From an uncultured Bacilli bacterium (lineage in GTDB: Bacteria > Bacillota_I > Bacilli_A > RF39 > UBA660), in assembly GCA_947624855.1 (NCBI GenBank), contig CANQMC010000011.1, positions 1-18,096 of the forward strand: DNA of 18,096 nt. The letters are read 5' to 3'. The position numbers and the translations under genes were made by a program. Under the pieces are notes generated by a model that saw only the letters and a list, made by a program, of their open reading frames with translations, had not been told where the DNA came from and ran no database searches. Of the stretch, positions 1-7,403 are shown in pieces; the first letter of the stretch is position 1, and each line of letters begins with the position of its first letter.

Positions 1-411
1 AAATATCAAATAATAAATGAAAGGGATATAGAGGACATAATATTAGAAGATAACTTGCAGATAAGGTTTTATCAAGTCGAAAAATATAACAAAGGGAAGA
101 TAACCACAAGAGAAGAAGCTCTAATAAGATTTATAGGAGCCAAGACAGCAGAAGAAAGAGAAAAAATAGCAGAAGGGAGTGAAATATTAATGGAGTTTAA
201 CAAGTGGCTAGACGAATATGTAAATGACGAGAGGACAGCAAGTTTCTATGGGAAATGGAATATGAAGTTACAAAGAGAAGCAGCATATGAAGAAGGATCT
301 AATCATGAAAAATATGGAATAGCCAAAAATTTACTTGATTTAAATACTGATGTAAATACAATATCAAAAGCAACAGGTTTATCTATAAATGATATTAAAA
401 ATATAAAATAA
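1..411 (+). CDS. Rpn-family nuclease / putative transposase (PD-(D/E)XK), C-terminal part; 5' end outside window
   Basis: Frame 1 is open from the first base, so this is the last 136 codons of a longer gene and the TTG at 55 is not its start. The residues KYQIINERDIED, an acidic-basic helical region, and a tail ending in a short motif (IAKNLLDLNTDVNTISKATGLSINDIKNIK split by this reading: 'IAKNLL' then 'TGLSINDIKNIK') match what I know of Rpn/PDDEXK_2 proteins. These carry a DNA-endonuclease domain first and end in a helical tail with a final 'TGLS.eeI' helix. The catalytic domain lies mostly upstream of the window, so activity cannot be judged. Near-identical sequence from about 177 to the terminator recurs in the next ORF. 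An in-frame ATG at 190 with its own Shine-Dalgarno site could yield a 73-residue C-terminal product. Family assignment is fairly confident from the tail; function is inferred from the family. Confidence 0.75.
   Translation, partial: KYQIINERDIEDIILEDNLQIRFYQVEKYNKGKITTREEALIRFIGAKTAEEREKIAEGSEILMEFNKWLDEYVNDERTASFYGKWNMKLQREAAYEEGSNHEKYGIAKNLLDLNTDVNTISKATGLSINDIKNIK
173..192 (+). promoter_or_regulatory. Internal ribosome-binding site and in-frame ATG inside the Rpn gene
   Basis: AAGGGAG at 173-179 lies 10 nt before an in-frame ATG at 190-192. The same arrangement (AGAGGAG, 10 nt, ATG) opens the stand-alone copy at 483. In enterobacterial Rpn genes an intragenic start is known to make a short C-terminal protein that inhibits the full-length nuclease. 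That this site is used here is inference, supported by conservation of the site in the duplicate. Confidence 0.4.
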
Positions 412-417
412 AAAAAT

Positions 418-448
418 AATCAAATGGTTTATTACTATTTGATTTTTT
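418..448 (+). terminator. Intrinsic terminator after the Rpn gene
   Basis: A 10-bp stem (AATCAAATGG with CTATTTGATT, one G-T pair) encloses a 7-nt loop and runs into six T residues, just after the TAA stop at 411. Confidence 0.7.
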
Positions 449-482
449 GGATTAAAAAATATAAGAGAGGAGTGAAATATTA

Positions 483-716
483 ATGGAGTTTAATAAGTGG
501 CTAGACGAATATGTAAATGATGAAAGGACAGCAAGTTTCTATGGGAAATGGAATATGAAGTTACAAAGAGAAGCAGCATATGAAGAAGGAATTGAACGAG
601 GTTTAGATCAAAGAAACTATGATATAGCCAAGAAGTTATTAGAAACAGGAGCAAATACAAATTATGTTCATGAAATAACAGGTTTATCTATAAATGATAT
701 TAAAAATATAAAATAA
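483..716 (+). CDS. Stand-alone Rpn C-terminal tail protein (77 aa), possible RpnS-like antitoxin or gene remnant
   Basis: This ORF encodes only the helical C-terminal tail of the preceding Rpn protein. The first 36 residues (MEFNKWLDEYV... to AAYEEG) are identical to residues 64-99 of the visible upstream protein. Then IERGLDQRNYD replaces SNHEKYG, the next helix differs (ETGANTNYVHEI versus DLNTDVNTISKA), and TGLSINDIKNIK is shared again. It has its own RBS (AGAGGAG at 466-472, 10 nt spacing) and its own terminator. No nuclease residues are present. Enterobacterial Rpn nucleases are inhibited by a short protein made from an intragenic start that covers this same part, so a duplicated stand-alone inhibitor is an attractive inference. 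The plain alternative is a truncated pseudogene copy; the intact frame and conserved RBS argue mildly against decay. Confidence 0.55.
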   Translation: MEFNKWLDEYVNDERTASFYGKWNMKLQREAAYEEGIERGLDQRNYDIAKKLLETGANTNYVHEITGLSINDIKNIK

Positions 717-722
717 AAAAAG

Positions 723-753
723 AATCAAATGGTTTATTACTATTTGGTTTTTT
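723..753 (+). terminator. Intrinsic terminator after the 77-aa tail gene
   Basis: The same hairpin as at 418-448 (AATCAAATGG with CTATTTGGTT, wobble pairs), a 7-nt loop and a run of six T residues. It separates the Rpn unit from the pilus operon promoter. Confidence 0.7.
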
Positions 754-786
754 GATTTTCTTTTATATTTTTCTACATAATTTGTA

Positions 787-815
787 TTGAAAAATAAAAG
801 TATAAATGATATAAT
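787..815 (+). promoter_or_regulatory. Promoter of the pilus-like operon
   Basis: TTGAAA at 787-792 and TATAAT at 810-815 are separated by 17 nt. Transcription would start near 822, just before the RBS GAGGTGA at 824-830 and the ATG at 835, giving a very short leader. The TTG at 787 lies inside the -35 box, which argues against it being a translation start. Confidence 0.75.
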
Positions 816-834
816 TCATGATAGAGGTGAGTCT

Positions 835-1611
835 ATGAAAAAAAGGATAAAAAGATTAGTTTGGATGTTATTAGTCTTTTTAGTGTTAAGTCCTACTGTT
901 AAAGCAGCTTGTGATGCTACAGAGGAAAATAAATTAAGAGCTTTAGCTTATAATGTTAAAGCTAGTTATGAGCCAGGTCAAGGAGAAGAAATAGTAAAAG
1001 ATGATGGTTTTAATTTACCAGATGGATTAACTGAAGAAGAATATGAAGAATTTTGGAATACTCCATTTTATGAAGATGTTATAAAAGTATATATAACTAA
1101 TATAACAGAAGATTTATATGTTAAAGTTTCTGATAAATTGTCTGGTCAAACTAAAACTTATCAATATAGTGATACAGATAAAGGTACTTTAACCATTGTA
1201 CAAGATGATATATTTTCAATAAATAATTATACAATTGAAGTTTATAGTTCTGCTAAAACTTCATGTCCTGATACTAAATTGTATACTTTATATCAAGCTA
1301 CACCAATGTTTAATGTAATAAGTACATATGACATTTGTCAAGGCGCAGAAGATTTTTATCTTTGCCATGAATATTTATCAGTTGAACCACAAGTTACTGA
1401 AAGCTATGATACTTTGATTTTACAATATAAAGAAGGTAAAATAAATGAAGATGGTGATCCATCTAAGCCTGATGAAAAAGAAAAGAAAACATTTGGAGAA
1501 TTTGTAAAAAAACATAAAGGCATTTTTATTGGAACAGGTATAGGAATTGTAATAGTAGGGGGAGCTGTTGCTGTGATAATAGTAAGAAAACAAAGGAGTA
1601 AAAGAATATGA
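835..1611 (+). CDS. Secreted, C-terminally membrane-anchored surface protein (258 aa), first gene of the pilus-like operon
   Basis: The start at 835 is chosen because GAGGTGA sits 4 nt upstream and the predicted promoter occupies the region containing the earlier in-frame TTG. The protein has a Sec signal peptide (residues 1-24, a Lys/Arg-rich start, a hydrophobic core, then VKA before ACDA). An extracellular domain of about 200 residues with four cysteines follows (two in CQGAEDFYLC), then a Lys/Asp-rich stalk and one C-terminal membrane helix (about 229-250) with a short basic tail (RKQRSKR). I do not recognise a named family for the ectodomain. Its TGA stop overlaps the next gene's ATG (ATGA), so the two are likely translationally coupled and may work together. 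A role as a cell-anchored partner or scaffold for the following 1239-residue secreted protein is inference. Confidence 0.8.
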   Translation: MKKRIKRLVWMLLVFLVLSPTVKAACDATEENKLRALAYNVKASYEPGQGEEIVKDDGFNLPDGLTEEEYEEFWNTPFYEDVIKVYITNITEDLYVKVSDKLSGQTKTYQYSDTDKGTLTIVQDDIFSINNYTIEVYSSAKTSCPDTKLYTLYQATPMFNVISTYDICQGAEDFYLCHEYLSVEPQVTESYDTLILQYKEGKINEDGDPSKPDEKEKKTFGEFVKKHKGIFIGTGIGIVIVGGAVAVIIVRKQRSKRI

Positions 1612-4600
1612 AAAATATTATAAAAAAATTTAGTTTAATAGTTACAACTTTTGTTTTACTATTTATGTTTACAGGTAAAGTAAATGCTGCAGCTTCTACA
1701 GCGCCTTGTGGTGCAGATGAAAAAGGATGTTGGCAAACTCAAAATAGGGCTATTAGACCTTTTGGAGATGAAGAGTTTAGCTATAATGGAATTGGTCCTT
1801 ATGGTAGAAAATTTTTAGAATCTACTGCAGATCCTTCTAAAAATTTAGTATGGAGATCTGGATATATTAGTGGCGGATATGGTGGATTTAATCAATTTTA
1901 TGATGCTTTTACAAGTGTATATTGTATGGATATTCAACATCCGGGAGATAGTTCACTAAGAGCTCTTAGAGTAATGTTAAATCCAAAATCAGCTAAAAAT
2001 GTTCAAGCATTTGATGTAGCAGCTGTATCAGCGTTAACAAGAAACAAAAGGAGCACTGGTCATGATATTTTAGGGCCATTAGAAAATGGAACTGTAACAG
2101 AATATTGGGTACGTTTAATGGCAATGAGATCTTTAGTGTATATTTGGGGATGGACAAATGGTGCTGGTAGCAATAAAAGATTTCGTGATGAGTATTATGC
2201 AGCAGCAGCAACTACTAAAAATTTTCTTAAAGATAGTAATACAAAAAAAGCTTTTGATGATTTAAATGCAGCTTTAAAAAAATATGCAGGATATAGCTTA
2301 AATTCTAATATTTATTCTGCAGGATATTCTGGTTTAACTATGTCTGAAATTAGTCAATCGAAGGACATATTTACAAGAGCTTTAATAGATGCTACTGAGT
2401 TTTTAACTAATAATACAAGTGATACAAAAATTACAAGTACAACTAATTCTAATGATAATGAAAAAGTAGAAACAGATGGTAATGTATTAGTAACTAAAGA
2501 TGTAGAACATGTAGTAAAAATATCTGGTTTATCTAATTCAAATGATAATAAATTAATTATAAAAGATTTAAAACTTGCTAAACAATATACAGGTTTAACT
2601 GCTAAAATTACTAAAATTGATATTGGTGGTTATGAATATGAAAGAGAAGAAGACATCAAGCAATTATTAGGTGCTAATATTTTAAAAATTAATAATCTTA
2701 ATGTTGATTTTAAAACTGGTGCTGAGATTAAAATAACGGTACATTTTGAAGGCTATGAGAGTGCTTCAGATGAAACAATTACTACATTAAAATGTGGTGA
2801 AGCTGGAGCAGATGGTATAAAATATGAAATTCCAATTGAATATTCTGGTGGAAATTTATTTGGAAAATGGTCTCAATTTGTTGCAGTTGTATGGAGATGT
2901 AGTAATAGTGCAACAAACGTTCAAAGATATATTACTGTAGAAAAAATAGGAACTGGTTATAATTATGATTCAACTGATAATGAATTTAAAATTGAAAATA
3001 CTGTTTATTTAATTGATGAGTGTGATTGTTCTAAATTAAAAGATCAATGTGTTGAAAGTAATGATTTAAATAGTGAAGCTTGTAAAGAATTTTTGGATTC
3101 AAACTGTGGGCCATGTGATGAATTAGATGCTAAATGTAAATTAGGTGATGAAGATGCATGCGAAGAAAAAGCTAAAGTATGTGAACCAGAATGTGATGTA
3201 ACATTTGAAGGTAATTTAACATGCTGTGAAGGTGTTACTGATACATTTAATGGTACTTTATCAGTTGGTAATGGTAGTGCTGATGATTATATGGATGAAA
3301 AAATAGCAATTAAAGGTCCAGAAGATATAATGGGATGCTTTGTAAATTCTCTTGATAAACAATGTGATAACGGCGAAGGTGGTAATTGTTCAAATGTTAA
3401 AGGAGCCGAAGATGATAAACATAATTCATATACATTAGCTTCACAAAATGAAAATAAATATTGTACAGTATCTTGTAAAGAAAATTATTTTATGCAAATG
3501 CCAAAAGCCCAACTTGTAAATTCAGGAAGATATTTTACATTTAAAACTAAAATTGAAGCAGAAAAATATTGTTATACAAATACAATCAATAGAGAACAAT
3601 TTACTAAAGATGTAACTGATGCTCAAGTTAGATTAGTAAAAGCATTTAATGAATATTTAAGAGTTAAAACTGCTTATAATACATCAATTAGAGTAGAAAC
3701 TTCAAATTGTTGTAGTCAATGTGGAGGAACTTATAATTCATATTATTTAGAATCTACATCACCATACTCATATGATTATAAAATTAATGATAATGGTACA
3801 GTAACTATTACAAAAGCAGATGGCTTAACTTATAGTGATAGTTCTACTGGTTCTAGTAGTTGTCCATGTGATGGTTGTACCCCTCCTAAAACAGGATGTT
3901 GCGGACGTCATTGTGGTGGTTGCAGTAGTGGTAATAAATCAACTGTAGAAAATAATGTTAAAACTGCTTTTGATAAGGCAGAAAAAGAATTAGCATCAGC
4001 ACAAGAAAATTATAATAAAATAGTTAAGGATTATACTGATTGTTCAGGTTGGAGTTCAGAGATTAACTTTAAACCAAATGTATATTATGATTATCAAGAA
4101 GATTATTTAGAGAAAAATAGTTTAACTGGTGAAATGGTAATGGAAAAAGAAAATACAATAACAACGACTGATTGGTATTGTAATTCAACAGTTAGTAGTG
4201 ATGGTGTTGAAACTGCTAAAGCTAAATTAAATGGTAGTAATTATGATAAATGTTCAGTTAATGAAGCTAATAGTAAATTTACAACAACAGATATGCCTTA
4301 TGTTTATTGTGATAAAGATGATTGTAAAGTTCAAACTGTAAAAGTATCTAATGCAAGATATAAGAAAGTTGTATCTAAAACTTCAGCAGTTTATAAACCA
4401 GCTACATTATTCTATAATATATATCCGAGTGGAGAAATAGTAGCAAAAGATAAAGCTGATGAAGCAACTAAAGGTAAAGCTACAGAAATACCTAATGGAT
4501 TACCAGTATCTTTAGGAACTCAAAGAGGAATATATAAATATACAGTTAATATAGATAATGTTGGAGAATTTTATGCTGATGGTTCTAAAGATAATTTAGG

Positions 4601-5327
4601 AAGATATATTGGTTCTGGAAAAGATTCTAGTATATTAGATGATACATTTGTATATGCTTGTGCTTATTTAGTAAATATTCCGACAACAGAAGGTTGGTTA
4701 TGTGATTTTGATGATAAATGTGTTGATGATTGTATATCTAATTGTGTAGGTCCAGGATGTAAAGATTCAGATAAAGATTTCTGTAATGGAATAGATTGTG
4801 TATCAAGTTGTGTAGGAGTTGGATGTATATATGATAAAGATGCAGGAAGCTCATTACTTGAAAGAGAAGTATCATTAAATAATTTATTCCCAAATGGTAC
4901 AGATTCTTATAATTGGAATGTTTTTGCTAATGGTAAAGCTGCTAAAACTGTTGAAGAAATAGAAGAAGCAGGAAATACAATATATGAAAAAGATCCAATT
5001 TTAAGTATAACTATAGATCCAAGTATGGCAAGAATGGTTAAAGCTTATAATAAACAAGAAGAAAATAATGGAGGATATTCTAATAGTACTTTAGATTGTT
5101 ATAAACTTGGTGATTATGAAGAAGCAGCTTGTTATAGTTCATTTGTAAATGATATGCTTGATAAAAAATACGGTGATAATGTTGTAAATGATAAGAGTAA
5201 GATTAAAGATGATAAATATCGTACTAGAACAGATGTAGAATTAAACGCTGAGACTACTAAAGATACTTATTTTAAAGGATGGCAAGATGTAAGTGTGAAA
5301 AATATGCTTGGTCCATCTTGGAAGTAA
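1608..5327 (+). CDS. Very large cysteine-rich secreted protein (1239 aa), candidate pilus-associated adhesin with possible thioester-like domain
   Basis: A Sec signal peptide (about residues 1-28, ending KVNAAA) is followed by an ectodomain of about 1200 residues with 50 cysteines by hand count. No LPXTG motif and no C-terminal membrane helix are visible. Residues 104-113 (VYCMD, then HPG) and the downstream MRSLVYIWGW (172-181) resemble the first and second motifs of Gram-positive thioester adhesin domains (TED), but the glutamine expected in the second motif appears to be Arg. Cysteine clusters occur at about 470-540 (CDCSKLKDQC and following), 701-705 (CCSQC), 752-772 (CPCDGC, CCGRHCGGC) and about 1040-1075 (CVDDC, CVGPGC, CVGVGC). 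Two long helical segments flank the 701-772 cluster, suggesting a helical hairpin with a cysteine-rich tip. The gene overlaps the previous one by 4 nt and leads the pilus machinery, so a surface or tip adhesin is the likeliest role; this is inferred. Confidence 0.75.
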   Translation: MKNIIKKFSLIVTTFVLLFMFTGKVNAAASTAPCGADEKGCWQTQNRAIRPFGDEEFSYNGIGPYGRKFLESTADPSKNLVWRSGYISGGYGGFNQFYDAFTSVYCMDIQHPGDSSLRALRVMLNPKSAKNVQAFDVAAVSALTRNKRSTGHDILGPLENGTVTEYWVRLMAMRSLVYIWGWTNGAGSNKRFRDEYYAAAATTKNFLKDSNTKKAFDDLNAALKKYAGYSLNSNIYSAGYSGLTMSEISQSKDIFTRALIDATEFLTNNTSDTKITSTTNSNDNEKVETDGNVLVTKDVEHVVKISGLSNSNDNKLIIKDLKLAKQYTGLTAKITKIDIGGYEYEREEDIKQLLGANILKINNLNVDFKTGAEIKITVHFEGYESASDETITTLKCGEAGADGIKYEIPIEYSGGNLFGKWSQFVAVVWRCSNSATNVQRYITVEKIGTGYNYDSTDNEFKIENTVYLIDECDCSKLKDQCVESNDLNSEACKEFLDSNCGPCDELDAKCKLGDEDACEEKAKVCEPECDVTFEGNLTCCEGVTDTFNGTLSVGNGSADDYMDEKIAIKGPEDIMGCFVNSLDKQCDNGEGGNCSNVKGAEDDKHNSYTLASQNENKYCTVSCKENYFMQMPKAQLVNSGRYFTFKTKIEAEKYCYTNTINREQFTKDVTDAQVRLVKAFNEYLRVKTAYNTSIRVETSNCCSQCGGTYNSYYLESTSPYSYDYKINDNGTVTITKADGLTYSDSSTGSSSCPCDGCTPPKTGCCGRHCGGCSSGNKSTVENNVKTAFDKAEKELASAQENYNKIVKDYTDCSGWSSEINFKPNVYYDYQEDYLEKNSLTGEMVMEKENTITTTDWYCNSTVSSDGVETAKAKLNGSNYDKCSVNEANSKFTTTDMPYVYCDKDDCKVQTVKVSNARYKKVVSKTSAVYKPATLFYNIYPSGEIVAKDKADEATKGKATEIPNGLPVSLGTQRGIYKYTVNIDNVGEFYADGSKDNLGRYIGSGKDSSILDDTFVYACAYLVNIPTTEGWLCDFDDKCVDDCISNCVGPGCKDSDKDFCNGIDCVSSCVGVGCIYDKDAGSSLLEREVSLNNLFPNGTDSYNWNVFANGKAAKTVEEIEEAGNTIYEKDPILSITIDPSMARMVKAYNKQEENNGGYSNSTLDCYKLGDYEEAACYSSFVNDMLDKKYGDNVVNDKSKIKDDKYRTRTDVELNAETTKDTYFKGWQDVSVKNMLGPSWK

Positions 5328-5342
5328 GGGGGTAGTTAAAAA

Positions 5343-6440
5343 ATGCAAAGTTCATATTGGGGATATTGGTTAATAGTACTAGGAGTAGCAATAGTGGGAC
5401 TTAGTATCTCAGTGCAAGGAATGACAACTAGTTCAACACAAGATTATTATAGTATAAAAGAAATAACAGATGCATCAATGTTAGAATCAGTAGATTATGG
5501 ATATTATCGTGATTATAATGAAGTAAAAATAAATAAAGAGAAATTTATAGAAGTATTTACAAGAATGTTAGTAGAGACAATGGGAGCAAATGATACATAT
5601 GAAGTAAATTTCTATGAAATATATGAAGCACCACCAAAGGTAAGTGTAGAAGTAAAGAGTAACAGTGGAGCAAACTTTACAAGTGCAAATTATGATACAA
5701 TATCAAAAATAGATGCAATAATCCAAATTCATGCAGAACAAGTAAAAGGTAATGGAAGTGTTAATAACAATGTAAATGAAAATGAAGATGAAGATCAAAA
5801 TAACACTTCTTCTGGTACTAATGTTACAGATGTAAAGATTACTAATAAAGATGTTGTAAAGAATGTAAAAGTTGATAGTACATTTACTTTAAATGTAAGT
5901 TCGCCAAGTAGTTCTACTTGTACTTGGAGTAGTAATAATACTGATGTAGCAACAGTTGATTCAAAAGGTAATGTTAAAATCCTTAATGTTGGAGTTGCAA
6001 CGGTTACTGTAAATTGTGCTAATAAATCAGATAGTGTTAAAATTACGGTTGATGATAATGTTAATGTTAATTGTTCTGCAGATTTATATACATTTAGGGT
6101 TGAGGGTATTACAAAAAATAAATATGAGCTTGGTAAAACATATAAGGCTAAATTGGTTTTTATTGTAAGACCTCCTCAAGGTGAGAATGTTATATGTGTT
6201 CTAAAAAAATCTGGAATAGAAATAAGTGAGCCTATAGGGCTTAATGAATCAACAAATCTTTATAATAGTAGTTTTGAAGGTTATGAAAAACCTATTGATG
6301 TTGAGATAGACGATGGAGATGAAGCAGAAGTTGAAATTGAAATGAAGTTTAAAATTCCTGATGATTTTAAGGGACAAGATATAAAATTAAATGCTTGGGT
6401 AGCTAATTCTAATGTAAACCAAATTACTTTAAGAAGATAG
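5343..6440 (+). CDS. Pseudopilin-like membrane protein (DUF5411-like) fused to an Ig-like (BIG2) domain (365 aa)
   Basis: The start has a G-rich RBS (AAGGGGGTAG) in the 15-nt gap after the previous gene. Residues 7-25 form one N-terminal membrane helix without a cleavable signal motif. Residues 1-138 (YYSIKEITDASMLESVDY, a Tyr-Arg-Asp segment, EAPPKVSVEVK) resemble the short DUF5411-type proteins I associate with Tad-like loci of Bacilli; this recall is moderately sure. A hydrophilic Asn/Glu/Asp linker (139-158) leads to a bacterial Ig-like domain (about 159-238, with TWSSNNTDVATVDSKGNVK and GVATVTV, typical BIG2 signatures). A C-terminal beta-rich domain (243-365) is unassigned. Codon choice changes abruptly near residue 140, from A-ending (GTA, ATA, ACA) to T-ending (GTT, ATT, ACT), suggesting a domain fusion. 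Position before the assembly genes suggests a minor pilin or structural anchor. Confidence 0.7.
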   Translation: MQSSYWGYWLIVLGVAIVGLSISVQGMTTSSTQDYYSIKEITDASMLESVDYGYYRDYNEVKINKEKFIEVFTRMLVETMGANDTYEVNFYEIYEAPPKVSVEVKSNSGANFTSANYDTISKIDAIIQIHAEQVKGNGSVNNNVNENEDEDQNNTSSGTNVTDVKITNKDVVKNVKVDSTFTLNVSSPSSSTCTWSSNNTDVATVDSKGNVKILNVGVATVTVNCANKSDSVKITVDDNVNVNCSADLYTFRVEGITKNKYELGKTYKAKLVFIVRPPQGENVICVLKKSGIEISEPIGLNESTNLYNSSFEGYEKPIDVEIDDGDEAEVEIEMKFKIPDDFKGQDIKLNAWVANSNVNQITLRR

Positions 6441-6450
6441 GAGGATAAAA

Positions 6451-7362
6451 ATGGGAAATATAGGAGCGACGATAAAACGATTTTTATCAAATAAAAATAC
6501 AATTACAATTTTAGGAGTTATTTTAGGAATTGTAGTACTTTATGTAGGATATAATTGGCGAGTTAGTAGCGCTATAGAACAAGTTACAATTCCTTATGCT
6601 ACTAAAACTTTAACCGCTACAACTCCAATTACAAAAGATGTGGTGGGATCAACTCAGGTACTCAGATCGTTTGTAACTGGTAATGAAAATTTAATTCAAA
6701 GTAGTGGTAATTTGACTGGTGGTACAACTAATAATTGTGTTAATGTGGGAACTAGTATTCCAAAAGGGGCGTTTTTCTATACAGAACAAGTTGTTAATTG
6801 CAATAGTATAAGTAGTAATGTATTTGATAATATGCCTGATGGATATCGACCAGTTAGTATTGAAGTTAACTTAAGAAGTACTTATGGTAATTCAATGTAT
6901 CCAAATAATAGTATTGATATATATGTAAGAACAACTGATGAAGATAGAAAATTAGTTTATGGAGAATTTATTACTAAGTTACCTATTTTGGATGTAAGAG
7001 ATAGTGCTGGTAAAAGTTTATATTATGGAACTAGTTCAAATGGTACACCTTCAGTATTATTATTTGCTGTTCCTAATTGTGATAGTGCAGGAACTAATTT
7101 ATACTTGTTGTTATCAAAAGCTTCAATGCTTAGTGATATTGAACTTGTTCCAGTACCAGGTAATAAATCTTATACTAGTGAAGTAGGAGAAACTACAGTT
7201 AGTAGTGAATATCTAAAACAAATGATTATTAATAAAACTGCAATTATTCCTGATGAAAATGTAAGTGGAGCAGGAAGTTGTTCTAATACAAATAATAATA
7301 ACAGTAATAACAACAATGATAATAACAATAATAGTGATACTAATAGCAATACAAATAATTAA
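6451..7362 (+). CDS. CpaB/RcpC-like SAF-domain pilus assembly protein (303 aa)
   Basis: AGGAGG is correctly placed before the ATG. One N-terminal membrane helix spans about residues 18-35 (TITILGVILGIVVLYVGYNW). It is followed by a segment that reads like a SAF domain (about 43-125): IPYATKTLTATTPITKDVV, then SIPKGAFFYTEQV, in the order typical of CpaB/RcpC proteins. A second beta-rich domain covers about 130-270. The last 30 residues are almost pure Asn/Ser/Asp, encoded by AAT/AAC repeats, and form a flexible tail likely to vary in length. CpaB proteins act at the envelope in Tad pilus biogenesis. In a Gram-positive-type cell without a secretin the exact job is unclear. The gene immediately precedes the CpaF-type ATPase, which supports the assignment. 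Confidence 0.7.
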   Translation: MGNIGATIKRFLSNKNTITILGVILGIVVLYVGYNWRVSSAIEQVTIPYATKTLTATTPITKDVVGSTQVLRSFVTGNENLIQSSGNLTGGTTNNCVNVGTSIPKGAFFYTEQVVNCNSISSNVFDNMPDGYRPVSIEVNLRSTYGNSMYPNNSIDIYVRTTDEDRKLVYGEFITKLPILDVRDSAGKSLYYGTSSNGTPSVLLFAVPNCDSAGTNLYLLLSKASMLSDIELVPVPGNKSYTSEVGETTVSSEYLKQMIINKTAIIPDENVSGAGSCSNTNNNNSNNNNDNNNNSDTNSNTNN

Positions 7363-7403
7363 TAAAAGAATAAAAGAATAAGAAATAAAAAGGAGGTGCA
7401 TAT

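Larger units (their letters stand above)
177..753 (+). repeat. Tandem partial duplication of the Rpn 3' end with its terminator (177-448 and 469-753)
   Basis: The two copies share nearly identical DNA from the GGAGTGAAATATTAATGG start region through the AAGAAGG-encoding stretch. They diverge in the middle of the tail (about 298-370 versus 589-675) and become identical again from the ACAGGTTTATC stretch through the stop codon and terminator hairpin. The duplicated unit therefore comprises RBS, start codon, tail coding sequence and terminator, which is a complete expression unit rather than a random fragment. Confidence 0.85.

Noticed and set aside
787..834. Longer N-terminus for the first pilus-locus protein, starting with TTG at 787
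   Set aside because: The TTG is part of the -35 box, no RBS precedes it, and the ATG at 835 has a good RBS followed by a standard signal peptide.
1609..1611. Mycoplasma-type genetic code (TGA as Trp)
   Set aside because: TGA stops are used repeatedly in ATGA start/stop overlaps (1608, 11410, 12345, 14645), and the ORFs use TGG for Trp.
7267..7359. AAT/AAC-rich repeat considered as a separate tandem-repeat element
   Set aside because: It encodes the in-frame Asn-rich tail of the CpaB-like protein and has no regular unit; it is treated as low-complexity coding sequence.
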